From assembly GCA_040954595.2 (NCBI GenBank), contig CM082586.2, forward strand, positions 10,788,001 to 10,852,000: a DNA stretch of 64,000 bases. Direction: 5' to 3'. The notes under the pieces were generated by a model that searched no databases, was not told where the DNA came from, and was given only the letters and a program-made list of their open reading frames with translations. Below, piece after piece: positions 25,988 through 37,340 of this stretch (its first letter is position 1; every line of letters begins with the position of its first letter). Both the position numbers and the translations under genes were made by a program. Source of the DNA: Balanoglossus misakiensis. Its lineage: Eukaryota; Hemichordata.

Positions 25988-28900
25988 AAAAATGACAAAT
26001 TATCGACTTTGCAAAATCTCACAATTTCGTCGATTTTTGAAAAAAATCATGGGTGAAAATCATCAAAAAATGACAAATTTTCGACTTTGCAAAATCTCAA
26101 CATTTCGTCGATTTTTGAAAAAAATCATGGGTGAAAGTCATCAAAAAATGACAAATTTTCGACTTTGCAAAATCTCAAAATTTCGTCGATTTTGAAAAAA
26201 ATCATAGGTTCGTCGATTTTAAAAAAAAAACGGGTGAAAATCATCAAAAAATGACAAATTTTCGACTTTGCAAAATCTCACAATTTCGTCGATTTTTGAA
26301 AAAAATCATGGGAGAAAATCATCAAAAAATGACAAATTTTAGACTTTGCAAAATCTCAACATTTCGTCGATTTTTGAAAAAAATCATGGGTGAAAATCAT
26401 CAAAAAATGACAAATTTTCGACTGTGCAAAATCTCAAAATTTCGTCGATTTTTGAAAAAAAATCATGGTTGAAAATCATCAAAAAATGACAAAATTTTCG
26501 ACTTTGCAAAATCACACAATTTCGTCGATTTTGAAAAAAATCATAGGTTCGTCGATTTTTAAAAAAAAACATGGGTGAAAATCATCAAAAAATGACAAAA
26601 TTTCGACTTTGCAAAATCTTAAAATTTTGTCGATTTTTTAAAAAAAATCATGGGTGAAAATCATCAAAAAATGACACATTTTCGACTTTGCAAAATCTTA
26701 AAATTTCGTCGATTTTTGAGAAAAATCATGGGTGAAAATCATCAAAAAATGACAAATTTTCGACTTTGCAAAATCTCAAAATTTCGTCGATTTTTGAAAA
26801 AAATCATGGGTGAAAATCATCAAAAAATGACAAATTTTCGACTTTGCAAAATCTCAAAATTTTGTCGATTTTTGAAAAAAATCAAAGGTGAAAATCATCA
26901 AAAAATGACAAATTTTCGACTTCGCAAAATCTCAAAATTTCGTCAATTTTTGAAAAAATCAGGGGTAAAAATCATCAAAAAATGACAAATTTTCGTCTTT
27001 GCTAAATCTCAAAATTTCGTCGGTTTTTGAAAAATAATATGGGTGAAAATCATCAAAAAATGACAAATTTTCGACTTTGCAAAATCTCAAAATTTCGTCC
27101 ATTTTTGAAAAAAAATCATGGGTAAAAATCATCAAAAAATGACAAATTTTCGTCTTTGCAAAATCTCAAAATTTCGTCCATTTAAAAAAAAAACATGGGG
27201 GAAAATCATCAAAAAATGACAAATTTTCGTCTTTGCAAAATCTCAAAATTTCGTCCATTTAAAAAAAAAACATGGGTGAAAATCATCAAAAAATGACAAA
27301 TTTTCGACTTTGCAAAATCTCAAAATTTCGTCGATTTTTGAAAAAAAATCATGGGTGAAAATCATCAAAAAAAGACAAATTTTCGTCTTTGCAAAATCTC
27401 AAAATTTCGTCCATTTAAAAAAAAAACATGGGTGAAAATCATCAAAAAATGACAAATTTTCGACTTTGCAAAATCTCAAAATTTCGTCGATTTTTGAAAA
27501 AAAATCATGGGTGAAAATCATCAAAAAAAGACAAATTTTCGTCTTTGCAAAATCTCAAAATTTCGTCCATTTTTGAATAAAAATCATGGGTAAAAATCAT
27601 CAAAAATGACAAATTTTCGTCTTTGCAAAATCTCAAATTTTCGTCGATTTTTGAAAAAAAATCATGGTTGAAAATCATCAAAAAATGACAAAATTTTCGA
27701 CTTTGTAAAATCACAAAATTTCGTCGATTTTGAAAAAAATCATAGGTTCGTCGATTTTTTAAAAAAAAAACATGGGTGAAAATCATCAAAAAATGACAAA
27801 TTTTCGACTTTGCAAAATCTCAAAATTTCGTCGATTTTTGAAAAAAAATCATGGGTGAAAATCATCAAAAAATGACACATTTTCGATTATGCAAAATCTC
27901 AAAATTTCGTCGATTTTTGAAAAAAAATCATGGGTAAAAATCATCAAAAAATGACAAATTTTCGTCTTTGCAAAATCTTAAAATTTCGTCGATTTTTGAA
28001 ACAAATCATGGGTGAAAATCATCAAAAAATGACACATTTTCGACTTTGCAAAATCTAAAAATTTCGTCGATTTTTGAAAAATAATATGAGTGAAAATCAT
28101 CAAAAAATGGCAAATTTTCGACTTTGCAAAATCTCAAAATTTCGTCCATTTAAAAAAAAAAACATGGGGGAAAATCATCAAAAAATGACAAATTTTCGAC
28201 TTTGCAAAATCTCAAAATTTCGTCGATTTTTGAAAAAAAATCATGGGTGAAAATCATCAAAAAATGACAAATTTTCGTCTTTGCAAAATCTCAAAATTTC
28301 GTCCATTTAAAAAAAAAAACATGGGGCAAAATCATCAAAAAATGACAAATTTTCGACTTTGCAAAATCTCAAAATTTCGTCGATTTTTGAAAAAAAATCA
28401 TGGGTGAAAATCATCAAAAAATGACAAATTTTCGTCTTTGCAAAATCTCAAAATTTCGTCCATTTTTGAATAAAAATCATGGGTAAAAATCATCAAAAAT
28501 GACAAATTTTCGTCTTTGCTATATCTCAAAATTTCGTCGGTTTTTGAAAAATAATATGGGTGAAAATCATCAAAAAATGACAAATTTTCGACTTTGCAAA
28601 ATCTTAAAATTTCGTCGATTTTTGAAAAAAATCATGGGTGAAAATCATCAAAAAATGACAAATTTTCGACTTTGCAAAATCTCAAAATTTCGTCAATATT
28701 TGAAAAATTCATGGGTAAAAATCATCAAAAAATGACAAATTTTCGTCTTTGCTAAATCTCAAAATTTCGTCGGTTTTTGAAAAATAATATGGGTGAAAAT
28801 CATCAAAAAATGACAAATTTTCGACTTTGCAAAATCTCAAAATTTCGTCCATTTTTGAAAAAAAATCATGGGTAAAAATCATCAAAAAATGACAAATTTT

Positions 28901-29612
28901 CGTCTTTGCAAAATCTCAAAATTTCGTCCATTTTAAAAAAAAAACATGGGGGAAAATCATCAAAAAATGACAAATTTTCGACTTTGCAAAATCTCAAAAT
29001 TTCGTCGATTTTTGAAAAAAAATCATGGGTGAAAATCATCAAAAAATGACAAATTTTCGTCTTTGCAAAATCTCAAAATTTCGTCCATTTTTGAATAAAA
29101 ATCATGGGTAAAAATAATCAAAAATGACAAATTTTCGTCTTTGCAAAATCTCAAATTTTCGTCGATTTTTGAAAAAAAATCATGGGAGAAAATCATCAAA
29201 AAATGACAAATTTTCGACTTTGCAAAATCTCAACATTTCGTCGATTTTTGAAAAAAATCATGGGTGAAAATCATCAAAAAATTACAAATTTTCGACTTTG
29301 CAAAATCTCAACATTTCGTCGATTTTTGAAAAAAATCATGGGTGAAAATCATCAAAAAATGACAAATTTTCGACTTTGCAAAGTCTCAACATTTCGTCGA
29401 TTTTTGAAAAAATCATGGGTGAAAATCATCAAAAAATGACAAAATTTTCGACTTTGCAAAATCTCAAAATTTCGTCGATTTTGAAAAAAATCATAGGTTC
29501 GTCGATTTTTTAAAAAAAAACATGGGTGAAAATCATCAAAAAATGACAAATTTTTGACTTTGCAAAATCTCACAATTTCGTCGATTTTCGTCCATTTAAA
29601 AAAAAAATCATG
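25988..29612. repeat. 78-bp satellite block left of the retrotransposon array
   Basis: Same 78-bp satellite. The first kilobase copies 23418-24493 and the rest holds variants with GTCCATTTAAAAAAAAAACATGG. It stops at AAAAAATCATG, where TAGGTAACATT of the retrotransposon array begins. No gene. Confidence 0.95.
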
Positions 29613-29614
29613 TA

Positions 29615-29646
29615 GGTAACATTGCGATCAACGGCATAATGTTACC
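29615..29646. promoter_or_regulatory. Inverted repeat at the left end of unit 1 (putative recombinase site)
   Basis: GGTAACATT (29615-29623) and AATGTTACC (29638-29646) are perfect 9-bp inverted arms around a 14-bp spacer that begins GCGATCAACG. The satellite junction is two bases to the left. Tyrosine recombinases bind inverted arms flanking a crossover spacer, so this is a candidate YR site; that role is inference. Confidence 0.6.
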
Positions 29647-29793
29647 CAATTAAGCAACTCGAAAAGGGGCGCCCTCAACCTCAAACGAGCCTCAAAAATC
29701 CCATAATCCATCACTCACGGCCACTTCAAGGGTTCGGAGCGTGTCCTGCAGTGCTCGCTCTCTCTGCCTCAATTTCAATTTCTCACCGTTATT

Positions 29794-32700
29794 ATGGAGA
29801 ACGCTGAACAACAGCTGCTGGATTTGGGAATAGAGCCCAGTCCAGTCGCCAAAAAGGGACCTGCAACTCGCAGTAAGACTACGACAAGAGCATCGACCGG
29901 TCGAAAAGTTCGCGTGGTCCCCCCCACCAAACTTTCCAAAGTACCAATGGCGTCAGCTCGTTCGAAAGGCGGGAAATGTAGCAAACCTGTCAAGGAAGAA
30001 GACACTTCATCTGACGGGGAAGATGTGAGGTCAGAGAAAGAGAAGTTGCAGGCGGAGATAGCGAGACTGCAGGAGCAATCTGAAGTAGACAATTTAAGAA
30101 AACAACTAAAAGAAATGAAACTGGAGAAGGAACGACGCAGCCCGCCAGCCGCTTCGAGCGGAAGTCCCAGAAGTCACGACCTGAGTCAACTCACGCTATA
30201 CCCGATCTCAAGAGGATGGCGAAAGAAGACTCACAATTGCAGTGGTCGTTACCATCAGGCAGTCCGTGGCTACCAGCGACAGGGGCCGCTGGCGGCGGTG
30301 AAGACCTCCAACCGAACCAACTCCTGGCACAGTCCGGTTTATACACAGCAGCGCAGAGCAAAGCAGGTAACGTACCAATGAAATCGATGCGGTTCAACAC
30401 CAGAACCGATCGTGTGCGACAGCACGTCCTATGGCCGCACATGTTCGTCAGGGCTCGGACATTCTCGGGCGCCCCACCAAAATTCGATGATATGTCAATG
30501 GCGGAATTTGTGGAAGGTAATCTCGCGATAGTGCAACTTCCTACTTTGAGTGACACAGAGAAACAGCAGCGATTACAACACTTACAGTCGCTTATGAAAG
30601 ACGCCAATTTGTTCCCCTGGGACGCCATCTTGAAGTTCGAGGGCGCGCTCCTCTCTGACATGGAGTCAGGACTCAGAACATGGGCAAATGACACCGCAGA
30701 TCTGAGAGAGCTATATTTGCTGCCGCGTATCGGCAAGATCAGACGGGATAAAACAGCGGACAAATCCAAAAAGAAGGATCAGATTAATGTATGTTTCAAA
30801 TACCAAAGTAACAAGTGCGAGAAGGAGGATTGCGCATTCAAACACATATGTGAAGCCTGCATGAAGTTGCGTAACAACCTGGCCAAGCATCCCAAGATTG
30901 CCTGCCCCTGGAAGGATAAGGCCTTTAGAGAGCAAGAGAGCAACAAGTTGACCGATAGTTCTGGCAAAGCAGAGGTAGATAAGTCTAAACAAGACTCTCA
31001 TGACTGTGACAGCAATTTAATTCCTAAATTGAACCATAGAGTCAAAAGTGCAGGCACGGAGTGTAATATCAATGACTTTTATACATTGATGGGCATCACA
31101 GATCAGGCAGTGCACAAGTGTGATCGCTCTGTACAAACTGACATGGAGATTGATATTTCAAGAAGCCTGTCAATGTGCAACCCGGAGGTTTTGCGGGATG
31201 CTATTGTTAACCCTAGTAGTATTTCTGAACCAGTGCTTTCGATTGACGAGCCAGTAACATGTACCATTGCCAATGTTGCCTCTGAACACACAGGTTGTTT
31301 TGATACCTCTGTTAGCAGGGATAATGTTGACAAATACCTTTGTAAAACTCATACAGTTGATTTGATAGAACCTGATATTGAGACTGATCTTGACAAGCAA
31401 ATCCCTATTGAATCACTAGCCCATACCGTCGGTGATACCACTGAATTTGCATGTGAGATTAGCGCTCATGGTTCCTCTGACGGTATGATCAGTGATGACC
31501 ACGATGTCTTTGTTAGTGATATGTTTACTGTGGAAAATGTTCCAAATATGGGGCCTCCCAACCCCACCCTTGTTGATCACAGTGTTCCAGACACTTATCC
31601 ACTGGGCAATGATATGCAGTATTCTGAGTTATCAGATACTCCCGTGGGCGGGGATGTCTGTCCCCCGTCGTCATGGCCACAAGCGTCACCCCTTGATTTA
31701 ACAGAAGTTATAACCGTTCATGACATAGTTGTTGAATCAGGTTTACCAAATTCTCAATTTTGCAGAATACCCGTTTCATCAAATCTTCAAATCCCAATTT
31801 GGCGAGCCGAATTGCAGCAATATGATGACAAAATCATCTGCGATTACCTACAATATGGTTGGCCCGTCTACTATACAGCCTCAGAATTGCCATACTCTAC
31901 AGTGAAAAACCACCCATCAGCTATAAATTACTCGGCGCATGTCGACAACTGGATCATTAACGAAGTCGCAGCCGGGGCTACAGCGGGTCCGTTCTTAACT
32001 AACCCCCTTGCCACACCACTCAGTACTTCCCCCATTCAGACTGTCGAAAAAAAAGATAGTGTTAATCGGCGTATAGTCTTTGATCTTAGTTCCCCAATCC
32101 ACCATTCAGTAAATGACGGTATCCCCAAAGGGGAATATCTTGGGGAGAGTTTTCAGCTTCAATATCCTTCCATTGATGATTTCACTGCAATGATGACCCG
32201 TAAGGGCAGGGGATGCCTCCTATTTAAGCGCGATTTAAGCAGAGCTTATCGGCAAATACCAGTCGATCCAGCGGACTACCATTTGCTGGGCTACACGTGG
32301 CGTAATTTATTGTTCTTTGACCTTACATTGCCATTTGGTTGCGAACCGCAGCGCTAGCCTGCCAGCGCACCACTAATGCGGTTTCTATTCCACGAAAGGG
32401 TATGACTGTGTTAATTACCTTGACGACTTCGGTGGTGCAGAGACCTCCAACAAAGCCCACAAGGCATTTGCGGAGCTAGGTGACACGCTGGATAGACTGG
32501 GTTTGCAAGAAGCCAAACACAAAGCGGTGCCCCCGTCATCAATCATGACTTTTCTTGGAATCCAGTTGAACTCCCTTACAATGACTATGGAAGTTACTCC
32601 TGACCGGCTTAATGAAATAGAGCAAGAGCTGGGTGTATGGGTCACTAAAACAAAAGCAACTAAGCGCGAGCTGCAATCACTCATAGGCAAGCTTTCCTTT

Positions 32701-33354
32701 ATTGCCAAATGTGTCAAGCCTGGTAGGCTATTCCTGGCGAGAATGCTAGATGTGTTGCGTACCGTCACCCGCAATCACTACCATCTAAACAGTGATTTCA
32801 AGGCAGATCTACGGTGGTGGATTAATTTCATTAGGGTTTATAATGGGGTGTCTCTCATTAAAGAGTCAGGTTGGTGCCCGCCAGATGAAATATTTTCTTC
32901 GGATGCATGCCCAACAGGGGGAGGGGGGCTTTGCGACAACGAGTATTTCCACGTGGAGTTCCCTGACTTTGTAAAGGTTGGGGACCCTCACATTAATCCC
33001 CTCGAATTACTCACTATTACTATAGCGGCAAAAATTTGGGGTGATAGATGGTCTGGAAAGAAAATACAGGTCTCTTGCGACAACCAGGCAACAGTTTGGG
33101 TCATTAATACCGGTAGAGCTAGGGATAAACTAATGCTGTCTTGCTTGAGGGAATTATGGCTGGTAGCAGCGATTCACGAGTTTGAGCTACGTGCTGTGCA
33201 CATCGCAGGCACCGAGAACCGGCTGGCTGATGCGCTCAGTCGCTGGCATCTTGACCCAAGTTATGAGCAACTCTTCAAATCATCTGTTAATATTTCTCAA
33301 ATGACCGAGCACCCAGTCGCCGAGGATGACATTCGCTTTCTCAATGAGTGGTGA
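29794..33354 (+). pseudogene. gag-pol of unit 1, single frame broken by indels
   Basis: Starts at the ATG of MENAEQQ and ends at the TGA after FLNEW. Gag, RT and RNase H would form one frame of about 1190 codons, because no 734-bp duplication separates them: GATTTAACAGAAG reads straight from Gag into pol. The frame is lost by a TA insertion at about 30199 (CGCTATACCC against CGCTACCC) and a lost C at about 32339 just after the RT LPFG motif. A 7-base loss at about 32385 restores the original frame. A 6-base loss near 32785 removes two residues. HINALELL has become HINPLELL near the RNase H glutamate. The YLDD region is intact, but only in a displaced frame segment. Probably not active. Confidence 0.85.
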
Positions 33355-33375
33355 CTGATTTTATTTTTATTTCAG

Positions 33376-34372
33376 ATCACTGCCAAACTATCCAAGCCTT
33401 AGACGCTCAAATCGCTATCTCAATGAGGTCAGCATTAGCGGAAGGAACTCGTCGGAATTTGTCGTCACAGTTGAAGAGTTACTTCCTGTTTTGTCAGTTT
33501 TTCAATTTTACTCCTGTTCCAGCATCTGTTCTTACAGTGTGTAGATTTATCCAGTTTCTTGCAAGATCAGTAACTGCTACTGGCACCATTCAGAATTATT
33601 TGTACGCAATTCGTACCTTGCATAGAATCCATGGCTTCACGCCATTGGCCGCTGATCAGTATGTTGTCAAATTACTTTTGAAATGTCTTTCCCGTAGCAC
33701 TTTCCAGCCAGTGAGGCAGAAATTACCCATCACCCCCCAGTTGTTGCTACAGTTTTTCGGGCTTCTAGATGTGGCTGTTCCATTCGATGTTACTTTGTGG
33801 GCATGCCTTTTGATAGGGTTTTTCTCCTTTTTTCGCAAGTCAAATCTTGTTCCGAAGTCTGCAACCGACTTTGATCCGGCTAAACACCTCTGTAGGGGTA
33901 AAGTCATTTCCTCAGATTCTGGCCTTATAATCGGCGTGACTTGGTCAAAAACCATTCAGTTTCGCGAACGCTGTTTGACTATTCCACTTGCCCGCATTCC
34001 AGGTTCGGTGTTGTGCCCTTTACAGGCATACAATCACATGTGTGAGATCATCCCAGCCCCACCCTCTAGCCCAGGATTCATTTTCCCAAATGTGGCAAAT
34101 TGGTCCCCTTGACCCATTCAGGGCTGGTGAAAAGTATCAAATGTTTAGTTCAGAGGGCAGGCTTTCCTGCTGACATGTACTCGGGTCACAGCCTCCGTCG
34201 TGGGGGTGCAACCTTTGCATTCGAAAGTGGGGTCCCTGGGGAGCTTATCAAACTCCAAGGGGATTGGCAATCCAGCGCGTATCTCCGTTATCTTAACATT
34301 CCATTTCAGACTCGTTATCTGGTGTCCTTTCAAATGGGTCAGCATATTAAAGACATCTCCGCGTCACACTGA
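33376..34372 (+). pseudogene. Tyrosine recombinase of unit 1, frameshifted
   Basis: Follows the splice-acceptor-like tract TTTTATTTTTATTTCAG (AG at 33374-33375). The frame is open through the first catalytic arginine region (FFRKSN). It breaks at about 34073, where CCAGGATTCATTTTCCC replaces CCAGCATTTGTTTTTCCC with net loss of one base. The C-terminal part, with HSLRR and GDWQSSAYLRYL, continues in another frame to the TGA at 34370. The protein would lose the H-x-x-R and tyrosine part of the active site. Confidence 0.85.
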
Positions 34373-34404
34373 TTTTACTGTGGCACTAGCAGAGAGGCGG
34401 ACCG

Positions 34405-34482
34405 GGTTTGGCAGTGGTTGGGCCTGCAAGAGCCCCCAGTTCACGTAAATAAATAATGGCTCTTGCCTTCAGCTGCCAAACC
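34405..34482 (+). terminator. 3'-end stem-loop with poly(A) signal, unit 1
   Basis: Outer arms GGTTTGGCAG (34405-34414) and CTGCCAAACC (34473-34482) pair perfectly. Inner arms GCAAGAGCC (34426-34434) and GGCTCTTGC (34458-34466) also pair perfectly. The loop contains AATAAA (34448-34453). It lies just downstream of the YR stop codon, so it is the likely mRNA 3' end. The same structure is at 40062-40139 and 45719-45796. Confidence 0.65.
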
Positions 34483-34524
34483 TGTGTCCTTGGTTTGTGT
34501 GTTAGAGAGATCTCAAGTAATTTA

Positions 34525-34556
34525 GGTAACATTGCGATCAACGGCATAATGTTACC
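34525..34556. promoter_or_regulatory. Inverted repeat at the junction of units 1 and 2
   Basis: Same 9-bp arms (34525-34533, 34548-34556) and 14-bp spacer as at the array's left end, here preceded by the right end of unit 1 (CAAGTAATTTA). Confidence 0.6.
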
Positions 34557-34703
34557 CAATTAAGCAACTCGAAAAGGGGCGCCCTCAACCTCAAACGAGC
34601 CTCAAAAATCCCATAATCCATCACTCACGGCCACTTCAAGGGTTCGGAGCGTGTCCTGCAGTGCACGCTCTCTCTGCCTCAATTTCAATTTCTCACCATT
34701 ATT

Positions 34704-36620
34704 ATGGAGAACGCTGAACAACAGCTGCTGGATTTGGGAATAGAGCCCAGTCCAGTCGCCAAAAAGGGACCTGCAACTCGCAGTAAGACTACGACAAGAG
34801 CATCGACCGGTCGAAAAGTTCGCGTGGTCCCCCCCACCAAACTTTCCAAAGTACCAATGGCGTCAGCTCGTTCGAAAGGCGGGAAATGTAGCAAACCTGT
34901 CAAGGAAGAAGACACTTCATCTGACGGGGAAGATGTGAGGTCAGAGAAAGAGAAGTTGCAGGCGGAGATAGCGAGACTGCAGGAGCAATCTGAAGTAGAC
35001 AATTTAAGAAAACAACTAAAAGAAATGAAACTGGAGAAGGAACGACGCAGCCCGCCAGCCGCTTCGAGCGGAAGTCCCAGAAGTCACGACCTGAGTCAAC
35101 TCACGCTACCCGATCTCAAGAGGATGGCGAAAGAAGACTCACAATTGCAGTGGTCGTTACCATCAGGCAGTCCGTGGCTACCAGCGACAGGGGCCGCTGG
35201 CGGCGGTGAAGACCTCCAACCGAACCAACTCCTGGCACAGTCCGGTTTATACACAGCAGCGCAGAGCAAAGCAGGTAACGTACCAATGAAATCGATGCGC
35301 TTCAACACCAGAACCGATCGTGTGCGACAGCACGTCCTATGGCCGCACATGTTCGTCAGGGCTCGGACATTCTCGGGCGCCCCACCAAAATTCGATGATA
35401 TGTCAATGGCGGAATTTGTGGAAGGTAATCTCGCGATAGTGCAACTTCCTACTTTGAGTGACACAGAGAAACAGCAGCGATTACAACACTTACAGTCGCT
35501 TATGAAAGACGCCAATTTGTTTCCCTGGGACGCCATCTTGAAGTTCGAGGGCGCGCTCCTCTCTGACATGGAGTCAGGACTCAGAACATGGGCAAATGAC
35601 ACCGCAGATCTGAGAGAGCTATATTTGCTGCCGCGTATCGGCGAGATCAGACGGGATAAAACAGCGGACAAATCCAAAAAGAAGGATCAGATTAATGTAT
35701 GTTTCAAATACCAAAGTAACAAGTGCGAGAAGGAGGATTGCGCATTCAAACACATATGTGAAGCCTGCATGAAGTTGCGTAACAACCTGGCCAAGCATCC
35801 CAAGATTGCCAGCCCCTGGAAGGATAAGGCCTTTAGAGAGCAAGAGAGCAACAAGTTGACCGATAGTTCTGGCAAAGCAGAGGTAGATAAGTCTAAACAA
35901 GACTCTCATGACTGTGACAGCAATTTAATTCCTAAATTGAACCATAGAGTCAAAAGTGCAGGCACGGAGTGTAATATCAATGACTTTTATACATTGATGG
36001 GCATCACAGATCAGGCAGTGCACAAGTGTGATCGCTCTGTACAAACTGACATGGAGATTGATATTTCAAGAAGCCTGTCAATGTGCAACCCGGAGGTTTT
36101 GCGGGATGCTATTGTTAACCCTAGTAGTATTTCTGAACCAGTGCTTTCGATTGACGAGCCAGTAACATGTACCATTGCCAATGTTGCCTCTGAATATACA
36201 GGTTGTTTTGATACCTCTGTTAGCAGGGATAATGTTGACAAATACCTTTGTAAAACTCATACAGTTGATTTGATAGAACCTGATATTGAGACTGATCTTG
36301 ACAAGCAAATCCCTATTGAATCACTAGCCCATACCGTCGGTGATACCACTGAATTTGCATGTGAGATTAGCGCTCATGGTTCATCTGACGGTATGATCAG
36401 TGATGACCACGATGTCTTTGTTAGTGATATGTTTACTGTGGAAAATGTTCCAAATATGGGGCCTCCCAACCCCACCCTTGTTGATCACAGTGTTCCAGAC
36501 ACTTATCCACTGGGCAATGATATGCAGTATTCTGAGTTATCAGATACTCCCGTGGGCGGGGATGTCTGTCCCCCGTCGTCATGGCCACAAGGGTCACCCC
36601 TTGATTTAAAGCAGAGGTAG
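34704..36620 (+). CDS. Gag-like protein of unit 2
   Basis: 638 codons from the ATG of MENAEQQLLDLG, which is the first ATG after a leader of about 180 bases. The N-terminus is rich in K, S and P. A charged coiled-coil-like segment lies at about residues 78-118. A CCCH-type zinc finger with spacing C-x7-C-x4-C-x3-H (C333, C341, C346, H350) is followed by further cysteines (C352, C355); it would suit nucleic-acid binding by a Gag. The C-terminal 240 residues are acidic and low in recognisable motifs. The frame ends (DLKQR, TAG) just after the 734-bp duplication junction, so this stop is a product of the duplication rather than an original Gag end. Splice donor CAG/GTAACG lies at codon 191. Confidence 0.85.
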   Translation: MENAEQQLLDLGIEPSPVAKKGPATRSKTTTRASTGRKVRVVPPTKLSKVPMASARSKGGKCSKPVKEEDTSSDGEDVRSEKEKLQAEIARLQEQSEVDNLRKQLKEMKLEKERRSPPAASSGSPRSHDLSQLTLPDLKRMAKEDSQLQWSLPSGSPWLPATGAAGGGEDLQPNQLLAQSGLYTAAQSKAGNVPMKSMRFNTRTDRVRQHVLWPHMFVRARTFSGAPPKFDDMSMAEFVEGNLAIVQLPTLSDTEKQQRLQHLQSLMKDANLFPWDAILKFEGALLSDMESGLRTWANDTADLRELYLLPRIGEIRRDKTADKSKKKDQINVCFKYQSNKCEKEDCAFKHICEACMKLRNNLAKHPKIASPWKDKAFREQESNKLTDSSGKAEVDKSKQDSHDCDSNLIPKLNHRVKSAGTECNINDFYTLMGITDQAVHKCDRSVQTDMEIDISRSLSMCNPEVLRDAIVNPSSISEPVLSIDEPVTCTIANVASEYTGCFDTSVSRDNVDKYLCKTHTVDLIEPDIETDLDKQIPIESLAHTVGDTTEFACEISAHGSSDGMISDDHDVFVSDMFTVENVPNMGPPNPTLVDHSVPDTYPLGNDMQYSELSDTPVGGDVCPPSSWPQGSPLDLKQR

Positions 36621-37340
36621 ATAAGTCTAAGCAAGACTCTCATGACTGTGACAGCAATTTAATTCCTAAATTGAACCATAGAGTCAAAAGTGCAGGTACG
36701 GAGTGTAATATCAATGACTTTTATACATTGATGGGCATCACAGATCAGGCAGTGCACAAGTGTGATCGCTCTGTACAAACTGACATGGAGATTGATATTT
36801 CAAGAAGCCTGTCAATGTGCAACCCGGAGGTTTTGCGGGATGCTATTGTTAACCCTAGTAGTATTTCTGAACCAGTGCTTTCGATTGACGAGCCAGTAAC
36901 ATGTACCATTGCCAATGTTGCCTCTGAACACACAGGTTGTTTTGATACCTCTGTTAGCAGGGATAATGTTGACAAATACCTTTGTAAAACTCATACAGTT
37001 GATTTGATAGAACCTGATATTGAGACTGATCTTGACAAGCAAATCCCTATTGAATCACTAGCCCATACCGTCGGTGATACCACTGAATTTGCATGTGAGA
37101 TTAGCGCTCATGGTTCATCTGACGGTATGATCAGTGATGACCACGATGTCTTTGTTAGTGACATGTTTACTGTGGAAAATGTTCCAAATATGGGGCCTCC
37201 CAACCCCACCCTTGTTGATCACAGTGTTCCAGACACTTATCCACTGGGCAATGATATGCAGTATTCTGAGTTATCAGATACTCCCGTGGGCGGGGATGTC
37301 TGTCCCCCGTCGTCATGGCCACAAGCGTCACCCCCTGATT
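35873..37340 (+). repeat. 734-bp internal tandem duplication, unit 2
   Basis: Sequence from AGCAGAGGTAGATAAG to GATTTAA in Gag is present twice, offset 734 bp, with only a few base differences. 734 leaves a remainder of 2 on division by 3, so the second copy and everything after it is in another frame. Unit 1 has the segment once. Unit 3 has the same duplication with the same junction (41530-42997), so units 2 and 3 derive from one duplicated parent. Confidence 0.95.
36605..36611 (+). promoter_or_regulatory. Possible -1 frameshift heptamer TTTAAAG at the gag/pol overlap, unit 2
   Basis: In the Gag frame the heptamer reads T TTA AAG, the X-XXY-YYZ pattern. A one-base backward slip continues GCA GAG GTA in the pol frame, which is open from 36605. 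The Gag stop is at 36618, so the overlap is 16 bases. A weak stem (AGTCT/AGACT, 36624-36638) follows. It arises at the duplication junction. Unit 3 has it at 42262-42268. Confidence 0.4.

Larger units (their letters stand above)
29613..34522 (+). mobile_element. Retrotransposon unit 1 (4910 bp, decayed, no internal duplication)
   Basis: This unit lacks the 734-bp internal duplication of units 2 and 3. Five small indels relative to those units sum to -13 bp: +2 near 30199, -1 near 32339, -7 near 32385, -6 near 32785 and -1 near 34073. Together with the missing 734 bp this accounts exactly for 4910 versus 5657 bp. The first three disrupt gag-pol and the last disrupts YR. Most of the remaining sequence matches the other units almost base for base. 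Confidence 0.9.

Noticed and set aside
653-29439. Many open frames of 60-158 codons within the satellite, on both strands
   Set aside because: They are a 26-residue translation of the 78-bp monomer repeated over and over. They exist on both strands and break wherever an A run changes length. There is no independent sign of coding.
1-29612. CRISPR-like array of regular repeats
   Set aside because: Repeats are contiguous with no unique spacers, and the rest of the window is eukaryotic.
34373-34703. Long terminal repeats in the segment between retrotransposon units
   Set aside because: The outer left end has only A and the outer right end only B. True LTRs would be complete at both ends, and no DDE integrase is present.
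36671-36673. TTG as the real start of the pol protein
   Set aside because: The frame is already open upstream to the duplication junction, and TTG starts are rare in animals. Frameshifting or reinitiation is likelier.
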